64,000 nt of DNA from Myxococcales bacterium (lineage in GTDB: Bacteria; Myxococcota_A; Polyangia; Polyangiales; Polyangiaceae): contig JADKKK010000012.1 in assembly GCA_016720545.1 (NCBI GenBank), positions 148,687 to 212,686 on the forward strand. Reading direction: 5' to 3'. The position numbers were made by a program, and so were the translations under genes. The notes below the pieces were generated by a model that saw only the letters and a program-made list of their open reading frames with translations, was not told the DNA's origin and did no database searches. Of the stretch, positions 34,464 to 42,551 are shown piece by piece; the first letter of the stretch is position 1, and every line of letters begins with the position of its first letter.

Positions 34464-35261
34464 TCAGGCGAACACGAGGGAGACGTTCTCCGACATGCGG
34501 AGAGGCTTCGGCCGCTTCGTGAGCACGTCGACGCCGTCCTTCGTGACGGCCAGCGTGTGCTCGAACTGCGCGGAGAGCTTCCCGTCGACCGTGCGGGCGG
34601 TCCACTTGTCGCGCGGGTCGACCTTCACCTCCCACCGGCCGAGGTTCACCATCGGCTCGATCGTGAACGTCATGCCCACCTTGAGGCGCTCGCCGGTGCC
34701 GCGCTTGCCGTAGTGCTTCACCTGCGGATCCTCGTGAAACTTCCGCCCAATGCCGTGGCCGACGAAGTCGCGCACGACGCTGCAGCCCTGCGCCTCCGCG
34801 TACTCCTGGATCGCGGCCCCGATGTCGCCCAGGCGCGCGCCCTCATGCACTTCGGCGATCGCGAGCTCGAGGCTCTTGCGGGCGACCTCGGTGACGAGCC
34901 GAGCTTCTGCGCTGGGCGTGCCGAGATAGAACGTCGCCGACGTGTCGCCGTAGAAGCCCTTGTAGAGCGTGGTGACGTCGACGTTCACGATGTCGCCGTC
35001 GCGCAGCACTTCGGTCCCTGGGATGCCGTGACACACCACGTCGTTCACCGAGGTACACACGCTCTTCGGGAAGCCACGGTACTTGAGCGGTGCCGGGTAG
35101 GCGCCCCGCTTGAGGGTGTCCTCGTGAACGATGGCGTCGATGTCGGCCGTGGTCATGCCGACGCGCAGTTGCTCACCGACGAGCATGAGGGTCTCGGCGG
35201 CCATCTGGCACGCCACGCGGAGCTGCTCGATCTCGCGAGCGTTTTTTAGTTCGATAGCCAC
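34464..35261 (-). CDS. map: Methionine aminopeptidase, type I
   Basis: 265 residues from GTG 35261, which has AGAAGG five bases upstream. All five metal ligands are visible: Asp in DIVNVDVTT, Asp in YGDTSATF, His in VGHGIGRKFHED, Glu in FTIEPMV and Glu in AQFEHTLAV. GYPAP-like LKYRGFPKSVCTSVNDVVCHGIP is the substrate-pocket segment. It removes the initiator Met from nascent proteins in the cytoplasm. No zinc-binding N-terminal extension. Confidence 0.96.
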   Translation of the reverse strand: MAIELKNAREIEQLRVACQMAAETLMLVGEQLRVGMTTADIDAIVHEDTLKRGAYPAPLKYRGFPKSVCTSVNDVVCHGIPGTEVLRDGDIVNVDVTTLYKGFYGDTSATFYLGTPSAEARLVTEVARKSLELAIAEVHEGARLGDIGAAIQEYAEAQGCSVVRDFVGHGIGRKFHEDPQVKHYGKRGTGERLKVGMTFTIEPMVNLGRWEVKVDPRDKWTARTVDGKLSAQFEHTLAVTKDGVDVLTKRPKPLRMSENVSLVFA

Positions 35262-35327
35262 GCGGCCTTCTACCACGGGCGCTTCGGAACGCGAGGGCTG
35301 CGCGCGTGGACGAAGCTCAGCCGTAGG

Positions 35328-35915
35328 CTACTTCTTGATGGGTGTCGCCCAGTCGACGAGCCCGGTCGGGTTGGTCGCGGCGTCCACCACGGCGGGGGTG
35401 TCGGGCGCAAAGTGGAAGTGCGTCTCCTTCACGCCGTCGGGCCGGATGAACTCGCGCAGGAACGCCACGAAGTGCATGCCGACCAGGCTCTCGCTGAGGC
35501 TCCGCAGGATCCCGGAGGAGGGGGCGCTGCCCGGCACCCGGAGGTCGATGGCGCCCGAAGGCGCGTGCGCGCCGCCGAGCTTCTGCTCGACGCGGCAAGT
35601 GAGGATGTAGCTGGTGCCTCCCGCGTCTTCCTTCGCGCCGACCGTCACGACCTTGAGCCGCACGACGCCGTCGGCGGCGTCGACCCGGGCCCGAAACAGC
35701 GTATCGGCCCTCGGCCGATACGACTTGCTCTCGCCAGCGAAACCCACGGCGGCGCCGTCGATCCCGTCGTCGAAGAGCGTCGCGAAATGGGCGGTGTAGC
35801 TCGCCAGCGGTCGCGGTGGCGGCGTGCCGGCGCAGCCCGCGACGCCGAGGCTGACGAGCGCGAGCGCCGCCAAGGTGCGCGCCGCCGCGGCGCGGGAGAA
35901 GATCCTCGGGGCCAT
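35328..35915 (-). CDS. Hypothetical lipoprotein
   Basis: 195 residues from ATG 35915. N-terminal signal with lipobox LGVAGC (Cys near residue 29). The mature part begins with Pro-rich TPPPRP and contains FATLFDDGIDGAAVG, FRARVDAADGVVRLKVVTVGA and YILTCRVEQKLGG, a beta-rich domain. The C-terminus holds FVAFLREFIRPDGVKETHFHFAPD. I do not recognise the family. It follows map on the same strand after a 66-bp gap but is transcribed before it, so the two may share an mRNA. Confidence 0.65.
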   Translation of the reverse strand: MAPRIFSRAAAARTLAALALVSLGVAGCAGTPPPRPLASYTAHFATLFDDGIDGAAVGFAGESKSYRPRADTLFRARVDAADGVVRLKVVTVGAKEDAGGTSYILTCRVEQKLGGAHAPSGAIDLRVPGSAPSSGILRSLSESLVGMHFVAFLREFIRPDGVKETHFHFAPDTPAVVDAATNPTGLVDWATPIKK

Positions 35916-36050
35916 CACGCGGAGCAGCGTACAGGACGCGACGCCGGCGCTGCCGAAATATTTTAGCTCATTGGGGTGACGGGCGGTCACGGAGGCGCTT
36001 CCAGCCATCGGACGCGAATGGTACGATTCCGTCCGAGGAGAGTGGTCGCG

Positions 36051-37121
36051 ATGAATGTTTCCAAGCATCAGGGCACGTCACGGCGAATCGAGGGCGCGGT
36101 CCAGGGCGCCATGAGCCGGTCCCGCGCCTCCATCTGGGCGCTGGCGATCGCCGTCGCGCTCCCGGCGTGCACGCCGCCTAAGCCCGCGGCTTCGGCCGAC
36201 GGCGATCCGGCCGCGACGCCGGACCCGGCCGCCTCCGGTAGCGCCGCGGCCACCCCGTCGGCTCCGGGCTCCATCGACGTGCCTGGCCCGGCGATGGCCG
36301 GCCGCTCGGGCGGCGGCGGCGGCACCAGCGGTCCCATCGCGGGGGCGGCAGGCGAGGCCCCGGCGGCCCCTGGCGTCGCGGCGCTGCTCGACGGCGGGCT
36401 GCACTGGGGCATGTCGAAGGAGGAGGTCGTCAAGGCCCACACTTCGGTCGGCGGCATCCTGTGGAAGGACTTCGACAAGCGGCTCGCGACGGCCTCGGTC
36501 GGCCCGCAAATGAAGGCGCTGGAGCAGGAGCGCGACAGCTCGATGCGCGCGTTCGAGCGCACCTGGGTCGAGTTCGGCATCACGCCCACGGGCTACGACG
36601 CGTCCGGGCTCCGGCCCGAGTACACGTACCGCAACCAGGAGGCGCTGCTGCAGCTCCAGCGCGACGGAAAGACACGGTATTTCTTCTTCATCAATAACCG
36701 CTTGTGGAAGATCTACGACGCCGTGCCGTTCGCGACCGGCACGATGGGCAAGACCTTCGCAGACGCGGTCAACATGATGAACGGCAAGCTCGGCGTGCGC
36801 GGTCGCATCCTCGCGCCGGAGCCCGACAAGGGGCGCACACAGACCCACGTCGACTGGCGCGACAACGTGTCGCACATGCGCCTCGTCGATCGCGCGGGCG
36901 AGGGGCTCACGGGCGTCGCCCTCGAAGAGCTGACCACCCTCGGCAACCTGGGCAGCCTCCGCGGCGTGAAGGAGGCCAACCCCATGGCGATCGACCCCAC
37001 GATCGCGGCCGTGACCGGCGGCAACCGCGTGGACCCAAACGCCGCACCCGAGAAAGATCCCTCCAAGGATCCGAAGGATCCGAAGAAGGCTCCGCCGAAG
37101 ACCGCGCCCAAGAAGAAGTAG
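36051..37121 (+). CDS. Hypothetical lipoprotein with Pro/Lys-rich C-terminus
   Basis: 356 residues from ATG 36051, which has GAGGAG about ten bases upstream; ATG 36111 gives a more usual signal peptide (MSRSRASIWALAIAVALPACTPPK, lipobox ALPAC) but a weaker binding site. An Ala/Pro/Gly linker (about 45-110) leads to a globular domain: LDGGLHWGMSKEEVVKAH, ILWKDFDKRLA, TPTGYDASGLRPEYTYRNQEALLQL, TRYFFFINNRLWKIYDAVPF. The WGMSKEEV start is reminiscent of small beta-lactamase-inhibitor-like repeats, but I do not assign a family. The end is KDPKDPKKAPPKTAPKKK. Confidence 0.65.
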   Translation: MNVSKHQGTSRRIEGAVQGAMSRSRASIWALAIAVALPACTPPKPAASADGDPAATPDPAASGSAAATPSAPGSIDVPGPAMAGRSGGGGGTSGPIAGAAGEAPAAPGVAALLDGGLHWGMSKEEVVKAHTSVGGILWKDFDKRLATASVGPQMKALEQERDSSMRAFERTWVEFGITPTGYDASGLRPEYTYRNQEALLQLQRDGKTRYFFFINNRLWKIYDAVPFATGTMGKTFADAVNMMNGKLGVRGRILAPEPDKGRTQTHVDWRDNVSHMRLVDRAGEGLTGVALEELTTLGNLGSLRGVKEANPMAIDPTIAAVTGGNRVDPNAAPEKDPSKDPKDPKKAPPKTAPKKK

Positions 37122-37168
37122 GCGCGGCGGAGTCGTAAATTCCGGAACGGTGTCGCCAATCTGGTACC

Positions 37169-37438
37169 GTGGATGACGTGGAAGAGAAACTCGTGGCCTC
37201 CTGTCGCGATCTGGTCGTGCCCTTGGTCCACGCGGACGGGGGCCGCGTGTACCTCGTCAGCGCGTCCGCGGAGCTCGTCCACGTCCACCTCACGGGGACG
37301 TGCGCCGGGTGCCCTGGCGCGCAGATGACCCGCGAGCGGCTCATCGAGCCCGTCGTGGCGAAGGTCGCCCCGAAGGCGTCCGTGAAGGTGACCACGGGCT
37401 TCTCGGCCCCGGCGGGCGCGCGGCCCATCGACGCCTGA
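37169..37438 (+). CDS. NifU-like C-terminal domain protein (Fe-S scaffold/carrier)
   Basis: 89 residues from GTG 37169. The sequence follows the NifU C-terminal (Nfu) domain: VEEKLVASCRDLVVPLVHADGGRVYLV and VHVHLTGTCAGCPGAQMTRERLIEPVV, with the CxxC pair (TCAGCPG) that binds a labile 4Fe-4S cluster. It would carry Fe-S clusters to apoproteins. No other isc/suf genes are nearby; it sits directly upstream of an FHA gene (21 bp). Confidence 0.88.
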   Translation: MDDVEEKLVASCRDLVVPLVHADGGRVYLVSASAELVHVHLTGTCAGCPGAQMTRERLIEPVVAKVAPKASVKVTTGFSAPAGARPIDA

Positions 37439-37458
37439 CTCACGTGTCTGGAGGTTTG

Positions 37459-38343
37459 GTGCGCTACCGACTGCGACTGCAGCTTCAGGAGTTCGACCTC
37501 CCACGCGGGACGACGCTCATTGGGCGCAGCTACGACTGCCACGTGACGATCGAGGACGCGCTCGTCTCTCGGCAGCACGCGCGCATCGAGGTCGACGATT
37601 CGGTGTTCATCTTCGACCTTGGGAGCCGCAACGGCGTCAAGGTGAACGGCACGCCGATCAAGGGCTCCCATGAGCTCCACCACGGCGATCGCGTACGCAT
37701 CGGCACGCAGGACCTGCTCTTCACCGCCGACCCCGGGCGGGCGCCCGAGCCCTCGAAGACCACGGGCTTCCTGCAGCATTGCCACTCGTGCCACATGCCG
37801 TATTCCCGCGAGGCCGGGGCATGCCCCACCTGTGGGGCCGTGCCGGAAGAGCTCGACACACAGACCGACGTCGCCCAGAGCGAGTCGGCGTGGACGTTCG
37901 AGCTTCAGCTCCAGGTGCTCGAGCGGGCGCTCTCGATGGGGCGCCTGGACGACGCCGCCCGTATCCTAGGCCGGGCGCGCGAGCAGCTCGAAGAGGCCCT
38001 GAACCGCGGAGAGCGGGTGAGCCGCGGGCAGATCTCGCTGCTGCTCGTGGCGGCGCTTCGGACGAGCTTCCTGTCGCGCGACGGCGCGTGGGCGGTGTGG
38101 GCGGCGTCAGTGTGCGAGAGCCTCTCGTTCGTGCCGACCTCCGAGGTGCTCGGCTGGTTCCAGCAGCTTCACGGGCGCTTCCCCGAGCTCGAGGCGCCGA
38201 TCGCGGCGCTGGTCGAGCACCATAGGGCCCGCGCCGAGGAGCTCTCGCTCGACGAGACCTCGGTGCTCACGCGGCTCGAGCTCCTCACCCAGGGCCGGGA
38301 GGAGGATCCCTTCGCCCAGACGGCCGTCTCGAAGCTCCCCTGA
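37459..38343 (+). CDS. FHA domain protein with zinc ribbon and helical C-terminal domain
   Basis: 294 residues; GTG 37459 is preferred because GGAGG lies four bases upstream. The FHA domain (about 1-95) has the phosphothreonine-binding pattern GRSYDCHV, SRQHARIEV, SRNGVKVNG. A zinc ribbon HCHSCHMPYSREAGACPTCG follows (about 108-127). The C-terminal helical domain (about 145-290; LERALSMGRLDDAARILGRA, WAVWAASVCESL, LEAPIAALVEHH) is related to that of the next FHA gene. Likely reader of Ser/Thr kinase phosphorylation; kinases are encoded elsewhere in the window. Confidence 0.88.
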   Translation: MRYRLRLQLQEFDLPRGTTLIGRSYDCHVTIEDALVSRQHARIEVDDSVFIFDLGSRNGVKVNGTPIKGSHELHHGDRVRIGTQDLLFTADPGRAPEPSKTTGFLQHCHSCHMPYSREAGACPTCGAVPEELDTQTDVAQSESAWTFELQLQVLERALSMGRLDDAARILGRAREQLEEALNRGERVSRGQISLLLVAALRTSFLSRDGAWAVWAASVCESLSFVPTSEVLGWFQQLHGRFPELEAPIAALVEHHRARAEELSLDETSVLTRLELLTQGREEDPFAQTAVSKLP

Positions 38344-38592
38344 GCCCCGTCGCGCTCCCACCGGGATCGCGCCTCGCGTCCCGCGGCGCGTTCGCGGCGC
38401 GGATGGACGGTCTCTTGCCGCGTCTGGCGCATCGGGGGTAAACGTGGGCGTCGGAACCCGAATGCTCGAGCGCCGCCCCGCTGATGATCCGCGCTGGCCC
38501 CCCCGTGCGCAGCGCGACCCGAGCCTCTCTATGCGAGGTGCCGGGCCCCGCTTGGGACGGGCACGCCGCGCGTCGAGTCGACGGAGGGCCGG

Positions 38593-39423
38593 GTGAAGTT
38601 CCGACTGCGGTACCTCCAGCATGACGTCGAGCTGACCGAGGGGCAGTTCGCGGTCGGGCGAAGCGGCACCTGCCAGCTGTCGCTCGACGATCCGCTGGTG
38701 TCCCGTCGGCATGCGGTCTTTCACGTGGCGGACGCGGTGGTGAAGGTCGAAGACCTCGGCAGCCGCAATGGCGTGATCGTGAACGGTGCTCGCGTCGAGG
38801 GCACGGTGGAGCTGCAGGTCGGCGATCGGGTCCTCATCGGCTCGCAGGAGCTCACGCTGCTCGCGACCCGGGATGGGGGGCCCTCGGCGCGCTCGCCGGC
38901 GGCGAAGAACACAGTGTCGCGCATGACGCCGAGCTCCGGCATTCAGATGCCGCCGCGTTACGACGACGCCGAGCCGAGCATGGTGCGCCGGGTCGACCAG
39001 TTCAAGCTGCTCGGCAGCGTCGCCGAGAAGGCGCTCGCCCTCGGGAGGGCGGGGGAGGCCGAGCGCCTGCTGGCCTCGGTGCTGGCCGACGTCATCGAGT
39101 CGTGCCGCGCGGGCCGTCCGCTGCCCGTCTCGCTCGTGGATCAGGCCGCGAAGTTCTCGGCGCGGTTGGCGACGTCGACCGGCAAGGGCGGATGGGCCGA
39201 CTACGTGGTGGAGCTCTACGCCGCGCAGAACCGGCCGCCCCCCGCCGCGGTCATCGACGAGCTCTACAACGCGATGGGAAAGGTCACGGCGGTCGACCTC
39301 GGCCGCCTGCGCGACTACGTGGCCCAGATTCAGGATCGCTCGTCGTCGCTCGGGCCGGCCGATCGTTTCCTCCTTCAAAGGCTGGAAGGCTTGGAGCGAC
39401 GGGCGCGCTCGATTCGCGGCTAG
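38593..39423 (+). CDS. FHA domain protein with helical C-terminal domain
   Basis: 276 residues from GTG 38593. FHA motifs: FAVGRSGTCQLSLDDP, SRRHAVFHV, LGSRNGVIVNGARV. A Ser/Pro linker (about 98-125) precedes a helical domain (FKLLGSVAEKALALGRAGEAERLLASV, GKGGWADYVVELYAAQNRPP, LRDYVAQIQDRSSSLGPADRFLLQRLEGLERR) that aligns in pattern with the C-terminus of the preceding FHA protein, suggesting duplication; no zinc ribbon here. A 249-bp gap with no recognisable gene separates the two. Its last 140 bp overlap an opposing reading frame. Confidence 0.88.
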   Translation: MKFRLRYLQHDVELTEGQFAVGRSGTCQLSLDDPLVSRRHAVFHVADAVVKVEDLGSRNGVIVNGARVEGTVELQVGDRVLIGSQELTLLATRDGGPSARSPAAKNTVSRMTPSSGIQMPPRYDDAEPSMVRRVDQFKLLGSVAEKALALGRAGEAERLLASVLADVIESCRAGRPLPVSLVDQAAKFSARLATSTGKGGWADYVVELYAAQNRPPPAAVIDELYNAMGKVTAVDLGRLRDYVAQIQDRSSSLGPADRFLLQRLEGLERRARSIRG

Positions 39424-39859
39424 GCCCCGTCTCTCGCCCTGTCTGCCACGCCAGGTTGGCCTCGGCGGCCCGGCGGATCGCGCCCATGAGCTCGTCGTCT
39501 TCGAGCGATCGGACGACGCGCTCGAGCGCCGCGGGAAGCGCGACGGCCGCGGGCACCTTGCGCCGCGCTCGCCGCTCGGGTGGGCGCTCGAGCTCGACCG
39601 CGCCCACGCGGAAGCGGAGCCGCGCGACGCCCACGCCCAGCGCGCTCAGGCGCGCCACGACATCGGCGGCCAGCATGGTCAATTCACTTGACCAAACGCT
39701 CGTGGCGACCAGCACCAGCAGCTCGCCGCCCTCGAGCCGGAGGGGCCTCGTGCGGTCGGCGATCCGCGGCCCGACCGCCTGCACCCACTTGGACGAAGGG
39801 AATGGTGGGCGCACCCGCGAGAAGCGGTCTTCCCCTGCGCGCTCGAGGATGCCCTCCAT
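39284..39859 (-). CDS. DciA-like (DUF721) protein
   Basis: 191 residues from ATG 39859. The first 130 residues follow the DUF721/DciA pattern: MEGILERAGEDRFSRVRPPF, SSKWVQAVGPRIADRTRPLRLEGGELLVLVATSVWSSEL, LAADVVARLSALG, VARLRFRVG. DciA proteins help load the replicative helicase in bacteria lacking DnaC. The last 47 residues are encoded opposite the end of the FHA gene and look like unconstrained tail, so the biological C-terminus may be a by-product of the convergent overlap. Last gene of a minus-strand run starting at ppx. Confidence 0.7.
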   Translation of the reverse strand: MEGILERAGEDRFSRVRPPFPSSKWVQAVGPRIADRTRPLRLEGGELLVLVATSVWSSELTMLAADVVARLSALGVGVARLRFRVGAVELERPPERRARRKVPAAVALPAALERVVRSLEDDELMGAIRRAAEANLAWQTGRETGPSRESSAPVAPSLPAFEGGNDRPARATTSDPESGPRSRAGGRGRPP

Positions 39860-39903
39860 GGGCTCGGGCGCGCCAGGTGCCTCCGGCGGCGGCGGCGCAT
39901 GCG

Positions 39904-42492
39904 CTACCGCGCCCACGTGGACGAGGTGGAGGGCCTTCGCAGCTCCAGCCAGCCCGGCGTGGTCGCGGGGTCGAGCAGCGCGCCACGTCGGTCTGCGAGG
40001 CCCGCCCGGAGCCAGCCCGCGGAGTACTTCAGCACGAACGCGGCGAGCGGGCGCGGCGTCGTGCTGCCGGTCTGACCCACGTAGACGGTGACCGCGGCGG
40101 GCTTCCCGCCGCTCGCGGTGGGGCGGGCAGCGTCCGCCGGGGGGCTCGCGCCGAGCGACTCTCTGCACCGCGCCGCGACCGCGCCGCTGCGCTCCTCGGA
40201 GGCGCAACGCTCGAGCGCCGCGCGCTCGTCGGCGCCGCGTGCGCCCGCGAGCGTCCGCGCGGCGGCCTCGCGCGCGTCCTCGTCGGGGTCGGTGGCGAGG
40301 AGCTTGCGGGCACGGGCTGCGTCTCGGCAGGTGAGGCCGGCGAGCGCGAGCCCCGTGAGCGCGTTGGCGCGTACGTACGCCCGCGCGTCGTCGAGGCGCG
40401 CGCACAAGAGAGGGGCCGCCCTCGCCGCGCTGCCCTTGTCGCTGGCGGCGATGCGACCGAGCGCCGCGGTCGCGTTCGTGGCCGCGTCGGAGTGGGGTGA
40501 CGCTGCGAGCGCGCCCAGCGCCGCGAGGTGCGCCCCGTCACCGAGCGAGCCGACCGCCCACGCCGCCTCGGCGCGGACGTCCTGCGACGGATCCGCGAGC
40601 CCGGCGATGACGGCGGCGCGCGCCGAGGGGGACGTGCGCGCCCGCAGCGCCAGCGCGGCGACCGCGGCGCGGCGATCGTCGGGTGGTCGGCCCGGCCGCG
40701 TTTGGGCGATCACCACGGCGGTCGCCGAGGCTACCGGCGCGCGCGCGAGCACGTCGAGCAGGGCGTCGCGCTCCGGGCCCGCCGCGAGCTCGAGCGCGCG
40801 CTCAAGCCTCGCGACCGCGGGCTCCGAAGGGGCACGCTCGAGGATGCCCGCGAGCGCATGGAAGACCGCGAAACGATCGGTCTCGGCGCTACCTTCGAGG
40901 CGCGCCAGCAGCAGCTCGCGGCCTGGGTCGCCGCCCACGCGCGCCATCGCGAGCCCGGCGTGCGCGCGGACCTCCGGCGAGCGGTCGTCGAGCGCCTCGA
41001 CCAGCGCGACCTCGGCCGTCTTTCCGCCGGGCAGCCTGGCCGTCGCCGCCGCGGGACCGACCGACGCGAGGGCGTCGAGCGCGGCCACGCGTAAGGGCGT
41101 GTCCTTGCCGTCGACCATGGGCAGGAGCACGGGGGCCGCCCTCGGCGCGCCGGTTCGTCCGAGCAACTGGACGACCGCGACGCGCTCCGCGGGCTGCAGT
41201 CGGCCTCCACGCAGCGCCGCGGCGAGCGGCTCCACCGCGCGCCCGTCCGGTCGGTCGGGGTCGAGCAGGAGCGCCGCCGTCGCGATCGCCTCCCCTCGCG
41301 CGAGCGGGTTCTCGTCGTCGATGAACTCGAGCACCACGGGGATCGAGGCGCTGGTCCCGCAGCCCGCGAGGGCGCGCAGCGCCGACGCGAGCGGTACGGT
41401 CCCGCGGCGGAGGGCCGCGTGCAGCGCACGCTCCGAGGTCTTGGCGCGGAGCTCCCCGAGCACGACCGCGGCGCTCGTGGCGACGGCCGGGCCGGACGCC
41501 CGCTCCAGCAGCGGGAGCAGGACAGCCTCGGTCGTCGACGCACCGCCGGCCGCCGCCACGACGAGCGCGTCGCGGACCGCCGTGCGCTCGAGCGTGATCG
41601 CGGCGTCGTCGCCCACTCCAAGCTGCGCGACGAGCGCGGCGATCGCCGTGGGGCTCCCGATGCGTCCGAGCGCCTCGAAGGCGGCGGTTCGCAGGGCCGT
41701 GGTGCGGCTCGGGAGGAGCGACGCTATCGCGTTGACCGCGGCGTCTGCGCGGAGCGCTCCGAGCGCCCCGAGCGCCTCGATGCGGACGCCGTCGTTCACG
41801 TCGCGAAGGGCGATGACGAGCGCTTGCACGGCCCGCGGATCACCGAGCAAGCCGAGCCCGCGCGCGACCGCCTGCCGCACCTCGGGCACCGAGTCTTGGA
41901 CCTTCCCGACGAGGGGCACCACCGCGCGCCGGTCACCGAGCCGGGCCAACGCGTGTGCAATCTGCACACGTGCAGGCGGGCTCGGATCGTCGAGCTTCCC
42001 GAGCAGCGGGGCGACGGCGTCGGGGCTCCCCTGCGCGCCGAGCGCGTCGGCTGCCGCGCCGCGCACCTGCGCGTCCGCGTCGCCGAGGGCGCGCGCGAGC
42101 TGCGGCACCGCTCGCGGGCTCGGCGCCACCTTCGCGATCTCGCAGGCCGCCAGCCGCGCTCTTGGATCCCGCTCGCCCAGCCAAGCGAGGAGGAGCTCCG
42201 TCGCTTCTGGGAGGCGCCTCGCGATCGCGGCGCGGGCCGCGAGCAGACGCACCTCGAGATCGGTGTCCTCGAGCGCCCTAAGAATCAGCGGCTCGGCGCG
42301 CCCCTTGCCTAGCGAGAGCAGCTCGCGCGCCGCGAGGCGCCGCGTATCGATGTCGGTGGAGGCGAGGTCCCGCTCGACCCGCTCGGGGACGTCGGGCCAC
42401 ACGAGCGCGCGGGCGGTGAGCGGCGCAGACGTCGCGGCGACGGCGAGCGCGAACACGAGCGCGAGGCGGCGCAGCGCGAGGCGAGACTTCAC
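39904..42492 (-). CDS. Secreted HEAT-repeat protein
   Basis: 862 residues from GTG 42492. A signal peptide (LALVFALAVAATSAPLTARA) is followed by at least 18 HEAT/PBS-lyase-like repeats of about 31 residues across residues 40-780, e.g. DTDLEVRLLAARAAIAR, DADAQVRGAAADALGAQG, DVNDGVRIEALGALGALRAD, DRSPEVRAHAGLAMARVG, DPSQDVRAEAAWAVGSLGDG. The C-terminal 60 residues form a small beta segment (VTVYVGQTGSTTPRPLAAFVLK). Probably a periplasmic protein-interaction scaffold working with the DUF4159 and vWA-type neighbours, in the same operon. Confidence 0.88.
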   Translation of the reverse strand: MKSRLALRRLALVFALAVAATSAPLTARALVWPDVPERVERDLASTDIDTRRLAARELLSLGKGRAEPLILRALEDTDLEVRLLAARAAIARRLPEATELLLAWLGERDPRARLAACEIAKVAPSPRAVPQLARALGDADAQVRGAAADALGAQGSPDAVAPLLGKLDDPSPPARVQIAHALARLGDRRAVVPLVGKVQDSVPEVRQAVARGLGLLGDPRAVQALVIALRDVNDGVRIEALGALGALRADAAVNAIASLLPSRTTALRTAAFEALGRIGSPTAIAALVAQLGVGDDAAITLERTAVRDALVVAAAGGASTTEAVLLPLLERASGPAVATSAAVVLGELRAKTSERALHAALRRGTVPLASALRALAGCGTSASIPVVLEFIDDENPLARGEAIATAALLLDPDRPDGRAVEPLAAALRGGRLQPAERVAVVQLLGRTGAPRAAPVLLPMVDGKDTPLRVAALDALASVGPAAATARLPGGKTAEVALVEALDDRSPEVRAHAGLAMARVGGDPGRELLLARLEGSAETDRFAVFHALAGILERAPSEPAVARLERALELAAGPERDALLDVLARAPVASATAVVIAQTRPGRPPDDRRAAVAALALRARTSPSARAAVIAGLADPSQDVRAEAAWAVGSLGDGAHLAALGALAASPHSDAATNATAALGRIAASDKGSAARAAPLLCARLDDARAYVRANALTGLALAGLTCRDAARARKLLATDPDEDAREAAARTLAGARGADERAALERCASEERSGAVAARCRESLGASPPADAARPTASGGKPAAVTVYVGQTGSTTPRPLAAFVLKYSAGWLRAGLADRRGALLDPATTPGWLELRRPSTSSTWAR

Positions 42493-42551
42493 CGCAGGGA
42501 TGGTAGCAGGCGTTCCGCGCGACCCGCGCAATTCGACACGCAAGTCGATCC

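Noticed and set aside
38344..38592. Possible small gene between the two FHA genes
   Set aside because: No frame with credible codon use or start; considered ordinary spacer.
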